Shown here one piece after another: positions 33,619 to 42,551 of a DNA stretch of 64,000 nt; the stretch's first letter is position 1, and every line of letters starts with the position of its first letter. Below the pieces are notes generated by a model. The model saw only the letters and a program-made list of their open reading frames with translations, did no database searches and was not told the origin of the DNA. The stretch spans positions 1 through 64,000 of the forward strand of contig CAWUIO010000004.1 of assembly GCA_963922455.1 (NCBI GenBank). The letters are read 5' to 3'. A program made the translations under genes and the position numbers. Source of the DNA: CAWUIO01 sp963922455. GTDB lineage: Bacteria > Bacteroidota > Bacteroidia > Cytophagales > Microscillaceae.

Positions 33619-34275
33619 ATGAAAACTATCCAAATTGCCATCGCAGACGATCATCGTCTGTTTAGGGAAGGTATTGTCTCGCTCTTGGAAGAGTCTGCCG
33701 AATTTCAAATAATTATTGAGGCCGAAAATGGCAAAGAGCTTTTAGATCACATGAAGAATAAGCTTCCCGACGTAGTACTTATGGACCTCAAAATGCCCCT
33801 CATGGACGGAGCCGAAGCTACCCGACATATCAAAAGTCTGTACCCCCAGGTAAAAGTCTTGATCCTTTCCATGTTTGGAGAAGACCGTTTCGTCTTACAC
33901 ACCCTGGAGATGGGGGCCAATGGCTATTTATTAAAAAACGTAGATGCCCGTGAATTAAAACTGGCCATTGAGACCGTTTCGGAAAATGATTATTATTTCA
34001 ATGACCATATCTCCAAGGCTATGCTCAAAAAAATTACCGAGCAAAAGCTAGCTAGCCCTCGCTTTCAAGTAGATACCGAACTCAGTGAGCGAGAAAAAGA
34101 GGTATTGGTACTCATTTGTAAAGAACTGACCACCAAAGAAATTGCCGATAAACTTTGCCGTAGTGAGCGCACCATCGAGGGACACCGTAAAAGTATTATG
34201 GAAAAAACCGGGGCCAAAAACTTGGCCGGGATGGTTATTTATGCCATCCAACACGGATTGGTTAAGTTAAATTAG
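33619..34275 (+). CDS. NarL/LuxR-type response regulator
   Basis: 218 residues from ATG 33619 (a TTG three codons upstream is less likely). Receiver about 1-120 with D56 in VLMDLKMPLMDG and the K motif LLKN; LuxR-type helix-turn-helix about 150-215 (LSEREKEVLVLICKELTTKE, ERTIEGHRKSIMEKTG). It follows the kinase gene by 9 bp, forming a standard two-component pair, and is followed by a structured repeat 33 bp past the stop. Confidence 0.93.
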   Translation: MKTIQIAIADDHRLFREGIVSLLEESAEFQIIIEAENGKELLDHMKNKLPDVVLMDLKMPLMDGAEATRHIKSLYPQVKVLILSMFGEDRFVLHTLEMGANGYLLKNVDARELKLAIETVSENDYYFNDHISKAMLKKITEQKLASPRFQVDTELSEREKEVLVLICKELTTKEIADKLCRSERTIEGHRKSIMEKTGAKNLAGMVIYAIQHGLVKLN

Positions 34276-34307
34276 TTCATAGGAGGCCATTCCCTCGTTT
34301 GAAATTA

Positions 34308-34438
34308 GGAGCTTACCCGCGCTATTTTTCTTAGGTATCCTGTTCAACCTGGGTGCCTGCGCGGGTCGGGCTCTCACTACTCGCTGCCTTTCCCCACTGG
34401 CCAACACGAGCTCAAACATGCCGTTCCATCCCTAAGCC
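34308..34438 (-). repeat. GGCTTAGGG structured repeat, copy 5
   Basis: Minus orientation. Arms CCCGCGC/GCGCGGG, 36-nt loop. Core of the second subtype, with CTCGTGTTGGCC pairing with GGCAGCGAG on the minus strand, as at 99 and 53114. The outermost GGGG is degraded to AGGA. Confidence 0.87.
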
Positions 34439-34755
34439 ATTTCTTCCTTTACATTTTATAATCCCTACCTCACTAGCTTCTTCTTTCCTCTAAAATTGAC
34501 AAGCAAGGTGCATTAGAAAAGCTTGCTCCACAATAATATAAAAACATCTACATATGTATTTATTATAAAAAATAGTACGATTATTAAAAAAATAAATAAT
34601 TTTTTGCTAGTTTAATATGAAAATATACCAAAAGAGAATCCAGCCAAATTCTCCCGAGGTAGCAGATGAGCCCTTCTGGCAAGTAGGTTTTCATGGTAAT
34701 TCCTAAGCGAGTAGAGGCCTTAAAACAATGTATTACCAGCCAACTGTAAATTGAT
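34439..34755. other. AT-rich intergenic region before PAS kinase
   Basis: 317 bp with no convincing ORF; very AT-rich around 34540-34630. No clear TTG-N20-TAnnTTTG promoter was found, though the composition suggests regulatory DNA for the kinase gene at 34756. Confidence 0.3.
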
Positions 34756-35886
34756 ATGTACAGTTTTGATGACAAAATCAAAAATTTTGATTTTGAAGAT
34801 GAGAGTTTTATATCTTTCTTAAAGCGCATACCCGCCGCAGTGGCTGTTTTGGATACCCAAATACGGTACATCGCCGTCAGTGACCGCTGGATTAGCGATT
34901 ATGGGCTCGAGAACCAAGACATCATAGGCAAATGCCATTACGAAATTTTCCCGGAAATCCTGGATATGCCCGAATGGTTGGCTTATCATCAATCCAGCTT
35001 AAAAGGTGCTGTACATCAAGTAGATGAAGATAGCTTTCCAAGAGCCGATGGCAGATTACAATGGATTCGTTGGAAAATCTATCCCTGGTACTCAAAACCC
35101 CAGCAAGTTGGGGGAATGATCTTTTATACTGAAGTCATTACGGAACAGAAAGAAAAACAACTCTCCTTAGAAAAAGCCAACAAAGAACTATCTTCTGCCC
35201 TTGAAGAATTACAACATAAGAATCAACAACTCGAAGAATTTGCCTACATCACCGCCCACAACCTAAGGTCTTCAACTACCAACCTGGCAGCCCTTACGAA
35301 GCTGTATGGAGTTACCGAAGAGTCCCGTGTCAAAGAGAACGTAATCCACCAAATATCCACCTCCACCCAAACCCTAATAAATACGCTGGATGATTTGCAG
35401 GAGTCACTGGTTATCCAAACCCATACGGATATCCCAAAGGACCTCATTCGTTTTGAGGAGGTCTGCGTGGCCACTGTCGAACAAATGGAGGCCCTCTTAG
35501 AAGAGTGCCAGGCCCACATCGAGACAGATTTTTCCCAAGCCGCTACGGTTTCGTTTCCTAAATCTTACATGGAAAGCATATTCACCAATCTAGTCTCCAA
35601 TGCCATTAAGTACCGCTCCCCCGAGAGAATTTTACACCTTAAAATTGGCTCCTATCTCAAAAATAATCGCGTACACCTCTACTTCCAAGACAATGGCCTA
35701 GGGATTGATTTAATCAAGCACCAAAAAAAACTCTTTAAAATGGGGAGAACCTTTCACAGGAAAAAAGACGCCCGGGGTATCGGCTTATTTTTAATCAAAA
35801 GTCAAATTGAAGCCTTAAAAGGAGACATTGAAGTAGCCAGCGAGGTCAATAAAGGAACAACATTTACCGTCATATTCAATAAATAA
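34756..35886 (+). CDS. PAS-domain sensor histidine kinase
   Basis: 376 residues, cytosolic. A PAS domain (about 20-130: AAVAVLDTQIRYIAVSDRW, GKCHYEIFPE) with a PAC-like end, a coiled coil (135-162), a HisKA domain with H168 in EFAYITAHNLRSS (the Bacteroidota variant of the H-box) and a HATPase_c domain (NLVSNAIKYRSP, DNGLGIDL, RGIGLFLIKSQI). The lone-receiver gene follows by 4 bp, and such PAS-kinase/receiver pairs are common. Its receiver partner carries an in-frame stop. Confidence 0.9.
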   Translation: MYSFDDKIKNFDFEDESFISFLKRIPAAVAVLDTQIRYIAVSDRWISDYGLENQDIIGKCHYEIFPEILDMPEWLAYHQSSLKGAVHQVDEDSFPRADGRLQWIRWKIYPWYSKPQQVGGMIFYTEVITEQKEKQLSLEKANKELSSALEELQHKNQQLEEFAYITAHNLRSSTTNLAALTKLYGVTEESRVKENVIHQISTSTQTLINTLDDLQESLVIQTHTDIPKDLIRFEEVCVATVEQMEALLEECQAHIETDFSQAATVSFPKSYMESIFTNLVSNAIKYRSPERILHLKIGSYLKNNRVHLYFQDNGLGIDLIKHQKKLFKMGRTFHRKKDARGIGLFLIKSQIEALKGDIEVASEVNKGTTFTVIFNK

Positions 35887-35890
35887 ACGC

Positions 35891-36322
35891 ATGGAAAATA
35901 ACTTAATACCTAGCATCTGTCTCATAGATGATGACGAAGTATTACAATTTCTTTTTCAGGAAATCGTAAAACTTCACAACATTGCCGATCAAACCTTGAT
36001 ATTTTCTGATGGTAGCGAAGCCTTTGATTTTTTTAAAGACACCCAGGCTGAGGCCGAAAAATTGCCCGATCTAGTCATTTTGGATTTAAATATGCCTTTT
36101 ATGGACGGCTGGGAGTTTTTGGATGAATACCAAAAGATCAAGTCTAAACTCGCTAAACTTCCCATTATTTACATATAGAGCAGCTCCAATCATCCCCAAG
36201 ATCTCGAAAAATCGAGCACCTATCCAGAAATCTCAGGCTATATGGTCAAGCCAATCGATAAGGAACAGCTTGTACAAACTGTACACGAAGCTTTCCCTCA
36301 ACTTAAACTACACTCTGCTTGA
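35891..36322 (+). pseudogene. Single-domain response regulator interrupted by in-frame TAG
   Basis: A receiver domain of 143 codons with an amber codon at 36176-36178. Upstream part: acidic pocket DDD at about 13-15, phosphoacceptor D65 in VILDLNMPFMDG, then IIYI and TAG. Beyond the TAG the same frame continues with SSSNHPQDLEKS and YMVKPID (the conserved lysine motif) to TGA at 36320, exactly as a normal receiver would. A single T-to-A change of a Leu codon would explain it. The truncated 95-aa product lacks the last strands and the lysine, so it should not work. Read-through or sequencing error remain possible. It follows the PAS kinase by 4 bp. Confidence 0.85.
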
Positions 36323-36432
36323 AATAGTAATGCTTCTCCTATGGGCCCTATCAAAGGCAAAAACTACGTTAAAGCCTAAGCGGATATGGCTTTGAACTCA
36401 GGAGAAAATTTCGAGTAAAAATTTCACTTCTT

Positions 36433-38019
36433 CTACCAACAATCTATATAAGGGCTACGCTCAGGTACCTGGCTACTATGTGCATAACTGGTCAAAGTAC
36501 TTACAATCCATTTCCTGGAGTCTTTGGGGTCAATTACCTCATCAAACTCCAGGGCTGTTGCCGCATGGAGGGCTTTTCCTTGGTTGTAGGCCTCAGCAAT
36601 TAACTTTTCGTAGAGCGCTTTCTGTTCTACGACATCTTTTTGGGCTTCCAACTCTTTTTTGTAACCCAGTTTTACGGCCCCTTCCAAACCCATACCCCCA
36701 AATTCGCCCGTAGGCCAAGAAACGGTAAACAATGATTCGTGGAGACTCCCGCCCGACATAGCCATAGCCCCCAAGCCATACGCTTTCCTTAACACAATAG
36801 TCAGTAGGGGTACCCTTAGGTTAGCTCCCACCATAAACATCCGGGAAGCATGGCGCACCATACCCGTTTTTTCACAATCGGGGCCTACCATAAATCCCGG
36901 AGCATCGCATAAGGACAGGATAGGGAGCTTAAACGCATCACAAAGTTGCATAAACCGGCTGGCTTTATCTGCGGCATCACTATCAATAGCTCCCCCTAAA
37001 TGACGGGTACTGTTGGCTATCAAGCCGATAGGTTTTCCTTCCACCCGGGCCAAGCAAGTCACCATATTTCGGGCAAAATTACCTCTAAGTTCCAAGACAG
37101 AATCCTTGTCACAGAGTGTCCGGATTACCTTAAAAACGTCATAAGCGTATTTGCGATTTTCTGGTACTAGATACCGCAATTTTTCTTGATCCTCACAGGC
37201 CCAATCCGGCACTGCTCCCTGAAAATAGCTAAGGTATTGCTTGGCCACCGCTACGGCCTCTTCCTCGTTTTTTACCAAAATATCAATAACCCCATTGGCC
37301 GCCTGGACCTTCGCCGGCCCAATCTCTTCAGGATGAAAAACACCCATGCCTCCCCCCTCAATCATGGCCGGGCCACCCATACCCATAGATAGGTTTTCGG
37401 TAGCGATAATCACATCGGCACAACCGGCAATGGCGGCATTTCCCGCAAAACAATACCCTGAGGCGATGGCAATTCTTGGCTGTTTCCCACTCAGTCGGCA
37501 AAATGCAGCCCAGGTACTAATATCCAATCCTCCCACCGTAACGGCCCCAAAGTCTACATCACCGGGGCGTCCTCCTCCTCCTTCCACAAAAAACAAGATC
37601 GGAATTTTTAATTTAGCCGCTATTTGCAGCATCCGGTCGGTTTTCTTATGGTTAAAGGCCCCTTGGGTCCCCGCCAATACCATGTAATCATAACTCAAAA
37701 CCATACATTTGGCCGCTTCTTCCGAAAACAAATGCCCATTGACCGAAGCTAAGCCAGCAATCAAACCATCGGCGGGGGTTTGTTCTTTCAGCTCTTCAAA
37801 AGACCTTCTCCCTCGCTGGGCCGCCACAATAAGGGATGCATACTCGAGAAAAGTCCCGGCATCGCATAGGTCCAAAATATTTTCTCGTGCGGTACGCATG
37901 CCCTTGCTATGTCTCTTATCAACCGCCTGGGGCCTATTTTCATCTTTAAGATAAGCTTGCCTCTCTTGCAAATCGAGTAAATCTTGTCTGTTTTTTTTAC
38001 CCTCTTCTGGTTTGTCCAT
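36433..38019 (-). CDS. Acyl-CoA carboxylase, carboxyltransferase (beta) subunit
   Basis: 528 residues of the crotonase-fold carboxyltransferase family (propionyl-, methylcrotonyl- or related acyl-CoA carboxylases), which moves CO2 from biotin to an acyl-CoA. The two halves are visible: N-terminal half with the oxyanion region GSEEAAKC-like and FVEGGGGRPGD, C-terminal half with LCDAPGFMVGPDCEKTG and RKAYGLGAMAMSGG. The biotin carboxylase/biotin-carrier subunit is not in the window. Upstream on the same strand, past a structured repeat, lie DUF2855 and thiolase genes, so a role in acyl-CoA catabolism is likely. Substrate not decidable. Confidence 0.88.
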   Translation of the reverse strand: MDKPEEGKKNRQDLLDLQERQAYLKDENRPQAVDKRHSKGMRTARENILDLCDAGTFLEYASLIVAAQRGRRSFEELKEQTPADGLIAGLASVNGHLFSEEAAKCMVLSYDYMVLAGTQGAFNHKKTDRMLQIAAKLKIPILFFVEGGGGRPGDVDFGAVTVGGLDISTWAAFCRLSGKQPRIAIASGYCFAGNAAIAGCADVIIATENLSMGMGGPAMIEGGGMGVFHPEEIGPAKVQAANGVIDILVKNEEEAVAVAKQYLSYFQGAVPDWACEDQEKLRYLVPENRKYAYDVFKVIRTLCDKDSVLELRGNFARNMVTCLARVEGKPIGLIANSTRHLGGAIDSDAADKASRFMQLCDAFKLPILSLCDAPGFMVGPDCEKTGMVRHASRMFMVGANLRVPLLTIVLRKAYGLGAMAMSGGSLHESLFTVSWPTGEFGGMGLEGAVKLGYKKELEAQKDVVEQKALYEKLIAEAYNQGKALHAATALEFDEVIDPKDSRKWIVSTLTSYAHSSQVPERSPYIDCW

Positions 38020-38113
38020 GAATTTTGTATTGTAATTTTCGTGATATGTTTGTAGCTCAAGACTAGGGTTCCCGGCTTAGCTGGTATAGATTTTTATACA
38101 TCAAATAATCCGT

Positions 38114-38241
38114 GGGGCTTCCCCGCGCCAGGACACTTTGCTTCACTCACAAAAATTCCGTCGGCGCGGGTCGGGCTCTCGCTACTCGCCGGCCTCCCCC
38201 AGCCAGCGGCGGGCTCAAACAGGCCGCTCCATCCCTAAGCC
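38114..38241 (-). repeat. GGCTTAGGG structured repeat, copy 6
   Basis: Minus orientation. Arms CCCGCGC/GCGCGGG (outer C-G extension), 35-nt loop. Lies between the carboxyltransferase start and the stop of the DUF2855 gene. Confidence 0.9.
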
Positions 38242-38294
38242 ATCTCCCGGAGCAAATTTTGGGGCGCTTTTCACATCGGCTACCTTGAAGAAAA

Positions 38295-39377
38295 TTATTC
38301 CTTGATCCTTACGATATACCCTAATTTAGGATTAACCCGTCCTTGTAACATGTCTAAGTATAGGGTAGTTAGCCCCTGTATATCTTGTATTACTTCCAAT
38401 TCCATCGTTTTTTTACTGTCCTCCATAAATTGAGCCGAGGCCATGTTTATCATCTGCATCGCTTGGGCTGCCCCTTGCTCTTGGAAAAAAGCTTTTAAAA
38501 CCGTAGGAGCAAAAAACAGCTCAGCTTTGGGAATATCCGAAAATGTACCAGCGGCCTTCCAATCGGTTAAGCCTACAATGGCGATGTGGACGAGTAGCTC
38601 TTTTAAATGATGGGATAAGTCTAATAAAAATTTTCGGTTCCCCCGAATGTCTACCAAAACCGATTTTACAGAAGCAATACGCTCATAGTCTTCGTAAGCG
38701 ATAACGTCATCGTAATAGCCCGTAGATTTTACAAAGTCTATATTTCCTGCTGAGGTCAAACCGATAATTTTCTTCCCGTCTTGGCTTTGGTTTTGGCGTA
38801 ACATATAAGCGGTACCCAAGCTGGTCTTAGCCGAGGCACTGCTAATCATCATCTGCTCCGCTCCCCTAAAGTCCTGACTTTTAAAGAACTGATAAATCAT
38901 GAAGGAAGTAGAAAATAAGGGATGTAAAATCGGGACATATACTTGAAGGGCTTCCGTGTGAAGTATATCATCTGTCCTTACCCGGGTATAGTTATTGTAA
39001 ATAGGCGCTAGTCCCTGCCGATGTGCCGCCCCATCCGAAAAACTGTGAGGCTTTACTTGACTAGGTTGCAAAGTGCAATACCTAGCCATAGGGTAATACC
39101 CATAATACCGGTCTCCCACCCGGATATCTGCGTGTTTAGAAGAAACGACATCGGCATAGCCCCAAACAGGAATAATCCCATAGGGCTCTTGAGTAGGAAA
39201 AAAATTCCAATATTTTAGGGTAAACCCACTTACCGCGTAGGTAATATTATTGGTGGTAAAAGCAAAGTGGTCCATTTTTACCCGGACCTCTCCTTCTTCT
39301 AAGTCGGCAAGTTCGCTTTCGGTATAATTGACTTGATCTATTTTCTGTTTTTCTACTTGAAAAAGTGTGTTTTTCAT
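38295..39377 (-). CDS. DUF2855 family protein (MDR-like)
   Basis: 360 residues. The N-terminus (FAFTTNNITYAVSG, then WGYADVVSSKHADIRVGDRYYGYYP) resembles the GroES-like part of medium-chain dehydrogenases, and the middle (MMISSASAKTSLGTAYML, IIGLTSAG) a degenerate nucleotide-binding fold without zinc ligands. DUF2855 proteins often occur near acyl-CoA metabolism genes, as here between thiolase and carboxyltransferase genes. The reaction is unknown. Confidence 0.82.
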   Translation of the reverse strand: MKNTLFQVEKQKIDQVNYTESELADLEEGEVRVKMDHFAFTTNNITYAVSGFTLKYWNFFPTQEPYGIIPVWGYADVVSSKHADIRVGDRYYGYYPMARYCTLQPSQVKPHSFSDGAAHRQGLAPIYNNYTRVRTDDILHTEALQVYVPILHPLFSTSFMIYQFFKSQDFRGAEQMMISSASAKTSLGTAYMLRQNQSQDGKKIIGLTSAGNIDFVKSTGYYDDVIAYEDYERIASVKSVLVDIRGNRKFLLDLSHHLKELLVHIAIVGLTDWKAAGTFSDIPKAELFFAPTVLKAFFQEQGAAQAMQMINMASAQFMEDSKKTMELEVIQDIQGLTTLYLDMLQGRVNPKLGYIVRIKE

Positions 39378-39480
39378 GAATTCAATCTTTAATATAGTTT
39401 TGTATGCTTTGTTGGCTAGCGGTTCAAAAAATCAAGCGGTGATTGCAAGGGCTCAGATAAAAAAGTGTGGAAGAAATATG

Positions 39481-39518
39481 GAGGGAGGTATATTGTCTTG
39501 AGTGAACAAACCTCCCTC
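39481..39518 (-). terminator. Stem-loop after thiolase gene
   Basis: GAGGGAGGT (39481-39489) pairs perfectly with ACCTCCCTC (39510-39518), loop 20 nt. It lies 18 bp past the thiolase stop. On the minus strand the T-run is weak, on the plus strand A-rich, so a terminator is likely but not textbook. Confidence 0.55.
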
Positions 39519-39535
39519 AAAAAGCCTATGTTTTT

Positions 39536-40717
39536 TTAATACACTTCAAATAATCCGGCGGCTCCCATTCCACCGCCCACGCACATGGTGCAGACTACAT
39601 ATTTGGCTCCCCGTCTTTTGCCTTCGATTAAGGCGTGGCCTACCATGCGAGAACCAGACATTCCGTAAGGGTGCCCAATGGAAATGGAGCCTCCGTTTAC
39701 GTTTAAGAGTTCAGCCGGGATGCCCAGTTTTTCTTGGCAATAAATCACTTGTACGGCAAAAGCCTCGTTCAATTCCCACAAACCGATATCATCCACGTTG
39801 AGGCCGTGGGCTTTCAATAATTTTGGGACGGCAAACACAGGGCCTATACCCATTTCGTCGGGCTCACATCCGGATACGGCAATTCCTCTATACGCTCCAA
39901 GTGGCTCCAAACCTCGGCTTTCGGCCAATTTGGCATCCATCAGTACACAAGCAGAAGCTCCATCTGAAAGTTGGCTGGCATTCCCGGCACTAATGCTTCC
40001 CCCATCGGTAACGGCTTTTAAGCTGCCCAAGCCCTCCATCGTAGTGGAAGGACGGTTTCCTTCATCTTTGCTTAGGGTGGTCTCTTCAAAAGTTACTTCT
40101 TTGGTTTCTTTATTCATCACGCCTTTGGTGACGGTTACCGGAATGATTTCCTCGTCAAACTTACCTTCGTTTTGCGCCGCCGCTGTACGCATTTGGCTTT
40201 GATAGGCGTATTCATCTTGCCTTTCTCGGGAGATATTGTAGCGGTTGGCCACCACTTCGGCGGTTTGAAGCATGGGCATATACGCTGCCCGGTGTATGCC
40301 CACCAAAGCCTTGTCTATCATCCGATAGGTGTTCATTTTATCATTTTGCACCAAACTGATAGATTCCAGTCCGCCACCGATGGTTACTTGCATGCCATCA
40401 TGTAAAATTTGTTTGGCGGCCGTAGCAATGGCCATCATACCTGAAGAACATTGCCTATCGATGGTCATCCCGCTTACGGTAACGGGCAGCCCCCCCATTA
40501 AGGCCGCGAGCCTTCCGATGTTGGGAGAGGAAGTCCCTTGGGGCAAGGCGCAGCCCATGATGACATCATCTACCTCGGCCGGGTCAATTTTGGCTCTCTT
40601 GACCGCCTCACTGATGGCAAAACCAGCCAGGGTAGGCGAATTTGTATTATTGAAAGCTCCTTTATAGGCTTTCCCAATCCCGGTCCGGGCCGTGGATACA
40701 ATTACAGCTTCTTTCAT
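39536..40717 (-). CDS. Acetyl-CoA C-acyltransferase (thiolase)
   Basis: 393 residues. The thiolase catalytic residues are C90 in DRQCSSGMM, the histidine in ISIGHPYGMSGSRM and the second cysteine in CTMCVGGGMGAAG. The length fits the FadA/AtoB family. It cleaves or forms 3-ketoacyl-CoA in beta-oxidation or acetoacetyl-CoA metabolism; substrate length cannot be read by eye. The start is ATG 40717. A perfect TTAGTA/TACTAA inverted repeat lies 39-56 bp upstream and is a candidate operator. Confidence 0.92.
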   Translation of the reverse strand: MKEAVIVSTARTGIGKAYKGAFNNTNSPTLAGFAISEAVKRAKIDPAEVDDVIMGCALPQGTSSPNIGRLAALMGGLPVTVSGMTIDRQCSSGMMAIATAAKQILHDGMQVTIGGGLESISLVQNDKMNTYRMIDKALVGIHRAAYMPMLQTAEVVANRYNISRERQDEYAYQSQMRTAAAQNEGKFDEEIIPVTVTKGVMNKETKEVTFEETTLSKDEGNRPSTTMEGLGSLKAVTDGGSISAGNASQLSDGASACVLMDAKLAESRGLEPLGAYRGIAVSGCEPDEMGIGPVFAVPKLLKAHGLNVDDIGLWELNEAFAVQVIYCQEKLGIPAELLNVNGGSISIGHPYGMSGSRMVGHALIEGKRRGAKYVVCTMCVGGGMGAAGLFEVY

Positions 40718-40755
40718 TTTGTATAGGATTATTTTTGATACACTACGATACTAAT

Positions 40756-40773
40756 TTAGTATAAATGTACTAA
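40756..40773. promoter_or_regulatory. Candidate operator upstream of thiolase
   Basis: TTAGTA (40756-40761) and TACTAA (40768-40773) form a perfect inverted repeat with a 6-bp centre, followed by a further half-site-like AGTACAAT. Position is right for a repressor of the thiolase gene (for example a TetR-type fatty-acid regulator); no regulator gene is adjacent. Confidence 0.4.
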
Positions 40774-40937
40774 GTTTTCAGTACAATATAATTATTCTTA
40801 GCCGAAATTTGCTTAACGCGAATTAATATACCAAAAAGGCCTTAGATTAATCAAAAGAAGGGAGTGGTTTTCTTTTTCTGGAAAGTCGCATTGGGTTGAG
40901 GCGGGAAAAATGATGTTTGGCGTGCCCCCTTCCTCTT

Positions 40938-41064
40938 GGCTTAGGGATAGAGCCTTTGTTTGAGCCCGCCGCTGGATGCGCGGGGGCCGGCGAGTGGCGA
41001 AAGCCCGGCCTGCGCCTAGACAAAACGTCCATTTAGTAGAGACTGCCGGGCGCAGGCAAGCCCC
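40938..41064 (+). repeat. GGCTTAGGG structured repeat, copy 7
   Basis: Arms CCTGCGCC and GGCGCAGG, 32-nt loop. Relative to CCCGCGC/GCGCGGG copies, paired changes keep the stem intact. Its AAGCCCC end faces the stop of the FtsK-like gene 50 bp away. Confidence 0.9.
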
Positions 41065-41113
41065 AAAATTTCTGGCCCTGAGGTTTCAAAATAAATATAC
41101 CCGCCCTTAGGCA

Positions 41114-42511
41114 TTACTCTTCCAAATAAAAAGCCTGCAAACGCTTGGTAAACTTTTGGTTATTGAAGAGCATCTCACCTTTGTGGCGGAGTTTTTCGGC
41201 CCCAGCTTGGTCTAGGATAATCCGGCTTTCGGTGGCTTTTTGGACTTTGAAGGCAATGCGGGTGGGGAGGTTGCTGCGCAGGAGCCCTTCCAGGATTTTG
41301 GCATCGGGCCTTTGGGTGGCCAGGATCAAATGGATATTGGCTTCCCGTCCTTTTTGAGCCAGGCGGATGAGGTAGGGCTCAAGCTTTTTGTTTTGCATGA
41401 GCAAGTCGGCAAACTCATCAATGATCAAGACCAGGGGGCGGGCTTTGCGGGCTTGCTTTTTTTCGTAGCGTCTTTCCATCTCGGTTACCAGGCGGGAAAT
41501 TACTTCGTCGGTTTGCTTGAGCGACTTGACCAACTCCAGCGAGTCGTGCCCGCTGTACTTATCAAAGGTGCTGCCGCCTTTTTGGTCAATGATGAACAAA
41601 TCCAGGTTTTTGTTTATGAGTTGGTAGACGAGGGTGTCCAGGAAAACGGTTTTGCCGCTGCCCGTTGTGCCGCCAATGAGCAAGTGGGGCAGGTCGCGCA
41701 GTTTGACGCTGAAGGTTTGGTCTTGGTCGTCCAGGCCTAGCTGTAGGGTAAAATCATCGGGGGCCGTCTCGTAGACATATTCGGCCACGTGGATGGGCTC
41801 TATCTCGTCGTGGATGATGTTTACGCTAAAGGTGCGCTCCCTTTGGGTGGGGGCCAGGTATAGTTTATGATGGAGGCCCGTCTGAAGCTCAAGGTTGCTG
41901 GTGGTAATTTCGTCGAGGATTTCCTTGTTATGGTTGAGGTTGCGTACCTCGAAGTAGTATTTGGTATTGCGAAGAAATTTGCGGTAGCCCAGGTAATCTA
42001 CGGCAATATGGGTTTCTAAGAAAGCGGTGAATAACTTCTCGGCCAGTTCATCTTTTTCTTTGACCAAGAGGATTTCCAACTCATCGCCTTCCTCCCCGGG
42101 AACATTGGTCAAATAAGGCAGCTCACTCAAAAAGAAATCCAGGACATTGATATTGGTCTGGCTGAACTTTTCTTCCAGGATCTGGAAGCCGTGCCGGCAA
42201 TGCTTTTCTACCAAGCGGACGGGTTCTTCGCTGTTGATGTCAATCTTTCTACCGTGTACGAGGCAGAGCATATTTAAGTAGAGGTACTTTTCCTGGTAAT
42301 TGAATAGGCCATCATAATCGGTGACGATGCGCTCGTCTTTGTTGATCTGCTCAAACTCGGCCAAATCCCGGCGGCGGGTCTTGAGGGATAGGAAGAAGGC
42401 AATGCGCCAGATATTGTTATCGTAAAAAGAGCCGATCTCGAATTGCTCCCGAATGTAGAGACTTACTTTTCTCAAAACCCGTTTTGCGTTTGCTTGAAGC
42501 AAGGTGGCCAT
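41114..42511 (-). CDS. FtsK/HerA-like ATPase with DndE-like N-terminus
   Basis: 465 residues, cytosolic (no membrane helices, unlike cell-division FtsK). The C-terminal half is an FtsK/SpoIIIE motor: Walker A GTTGSGKT at about 280-288, Walker B VLIIDEFADLL at about 355-365, then QKGREANIHLILATQRPD and the arginine-containing SNLPTRIAFKV. The N-terminal 100 residues contain NNIWRIAFFLSLK (33-44) and DYDGLFNYQEKYLYLNMLC (65-83), which resemble the small Dnd-system protein DndE; this is my reading, not a search result. No gamma (KOPS-reading) domain is present. It is the last gene of a three-gene operon, 40 bp after the DndD-like gene. Expected to translocate along DNA for defence or repair. Confidence 0.8.
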   Translation of the reverse strand: MATLLQANAKRVLRKVSLYIREQFEIGSFYDNNIWRIAFFLSLKTRRRDLAEFEQINKDERIVTDYDGLFNYQEKYLYLNMLCLVHGRKIDINSEEPVRLVEKHCRHGFQILEEKFSQTNINVLDFFLSELPYLTNVPGEEGDELEILLVKEKDELAEKLFTAFLETHIAVDYLGYRKFLRNTKYYFEVRNLNHNKEILDEITTSNLELQTGLHHKLYLAPTQRERTFSVNIIHDEIEPIHVAEYVYETAPDDFTLQLGLDDQDQTFSVKLRDLPHLLIGGTTGSGKTVFLDTLVYQLINKNLDLFIIDQKGGSTFDKYSGHDSLELVKSLKQTDEVISRLVTEMERRYEKKQARKARPLVLIIDEFADLLMQNKKLEPYLIRLAQKGREANIHLILATQRPDAKILEGLLRSNLPTRIAFKVQKATESRIILDQAGAEKLRHKGEMLFNNQKFTKRLQAFYLEE

Positions 42512-42551
42512 ATCAAATTGAGTTTGGTGAAGATGTATGGGGTATGTTGAC

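Noticed and set aside
35891..36322. TAG as a reassigned codon in this organism
   Set aside because: TAG ends other genes here, for example the TM2 gene at 3974-3976 and its convergent neighbour, so it is a normal stop.
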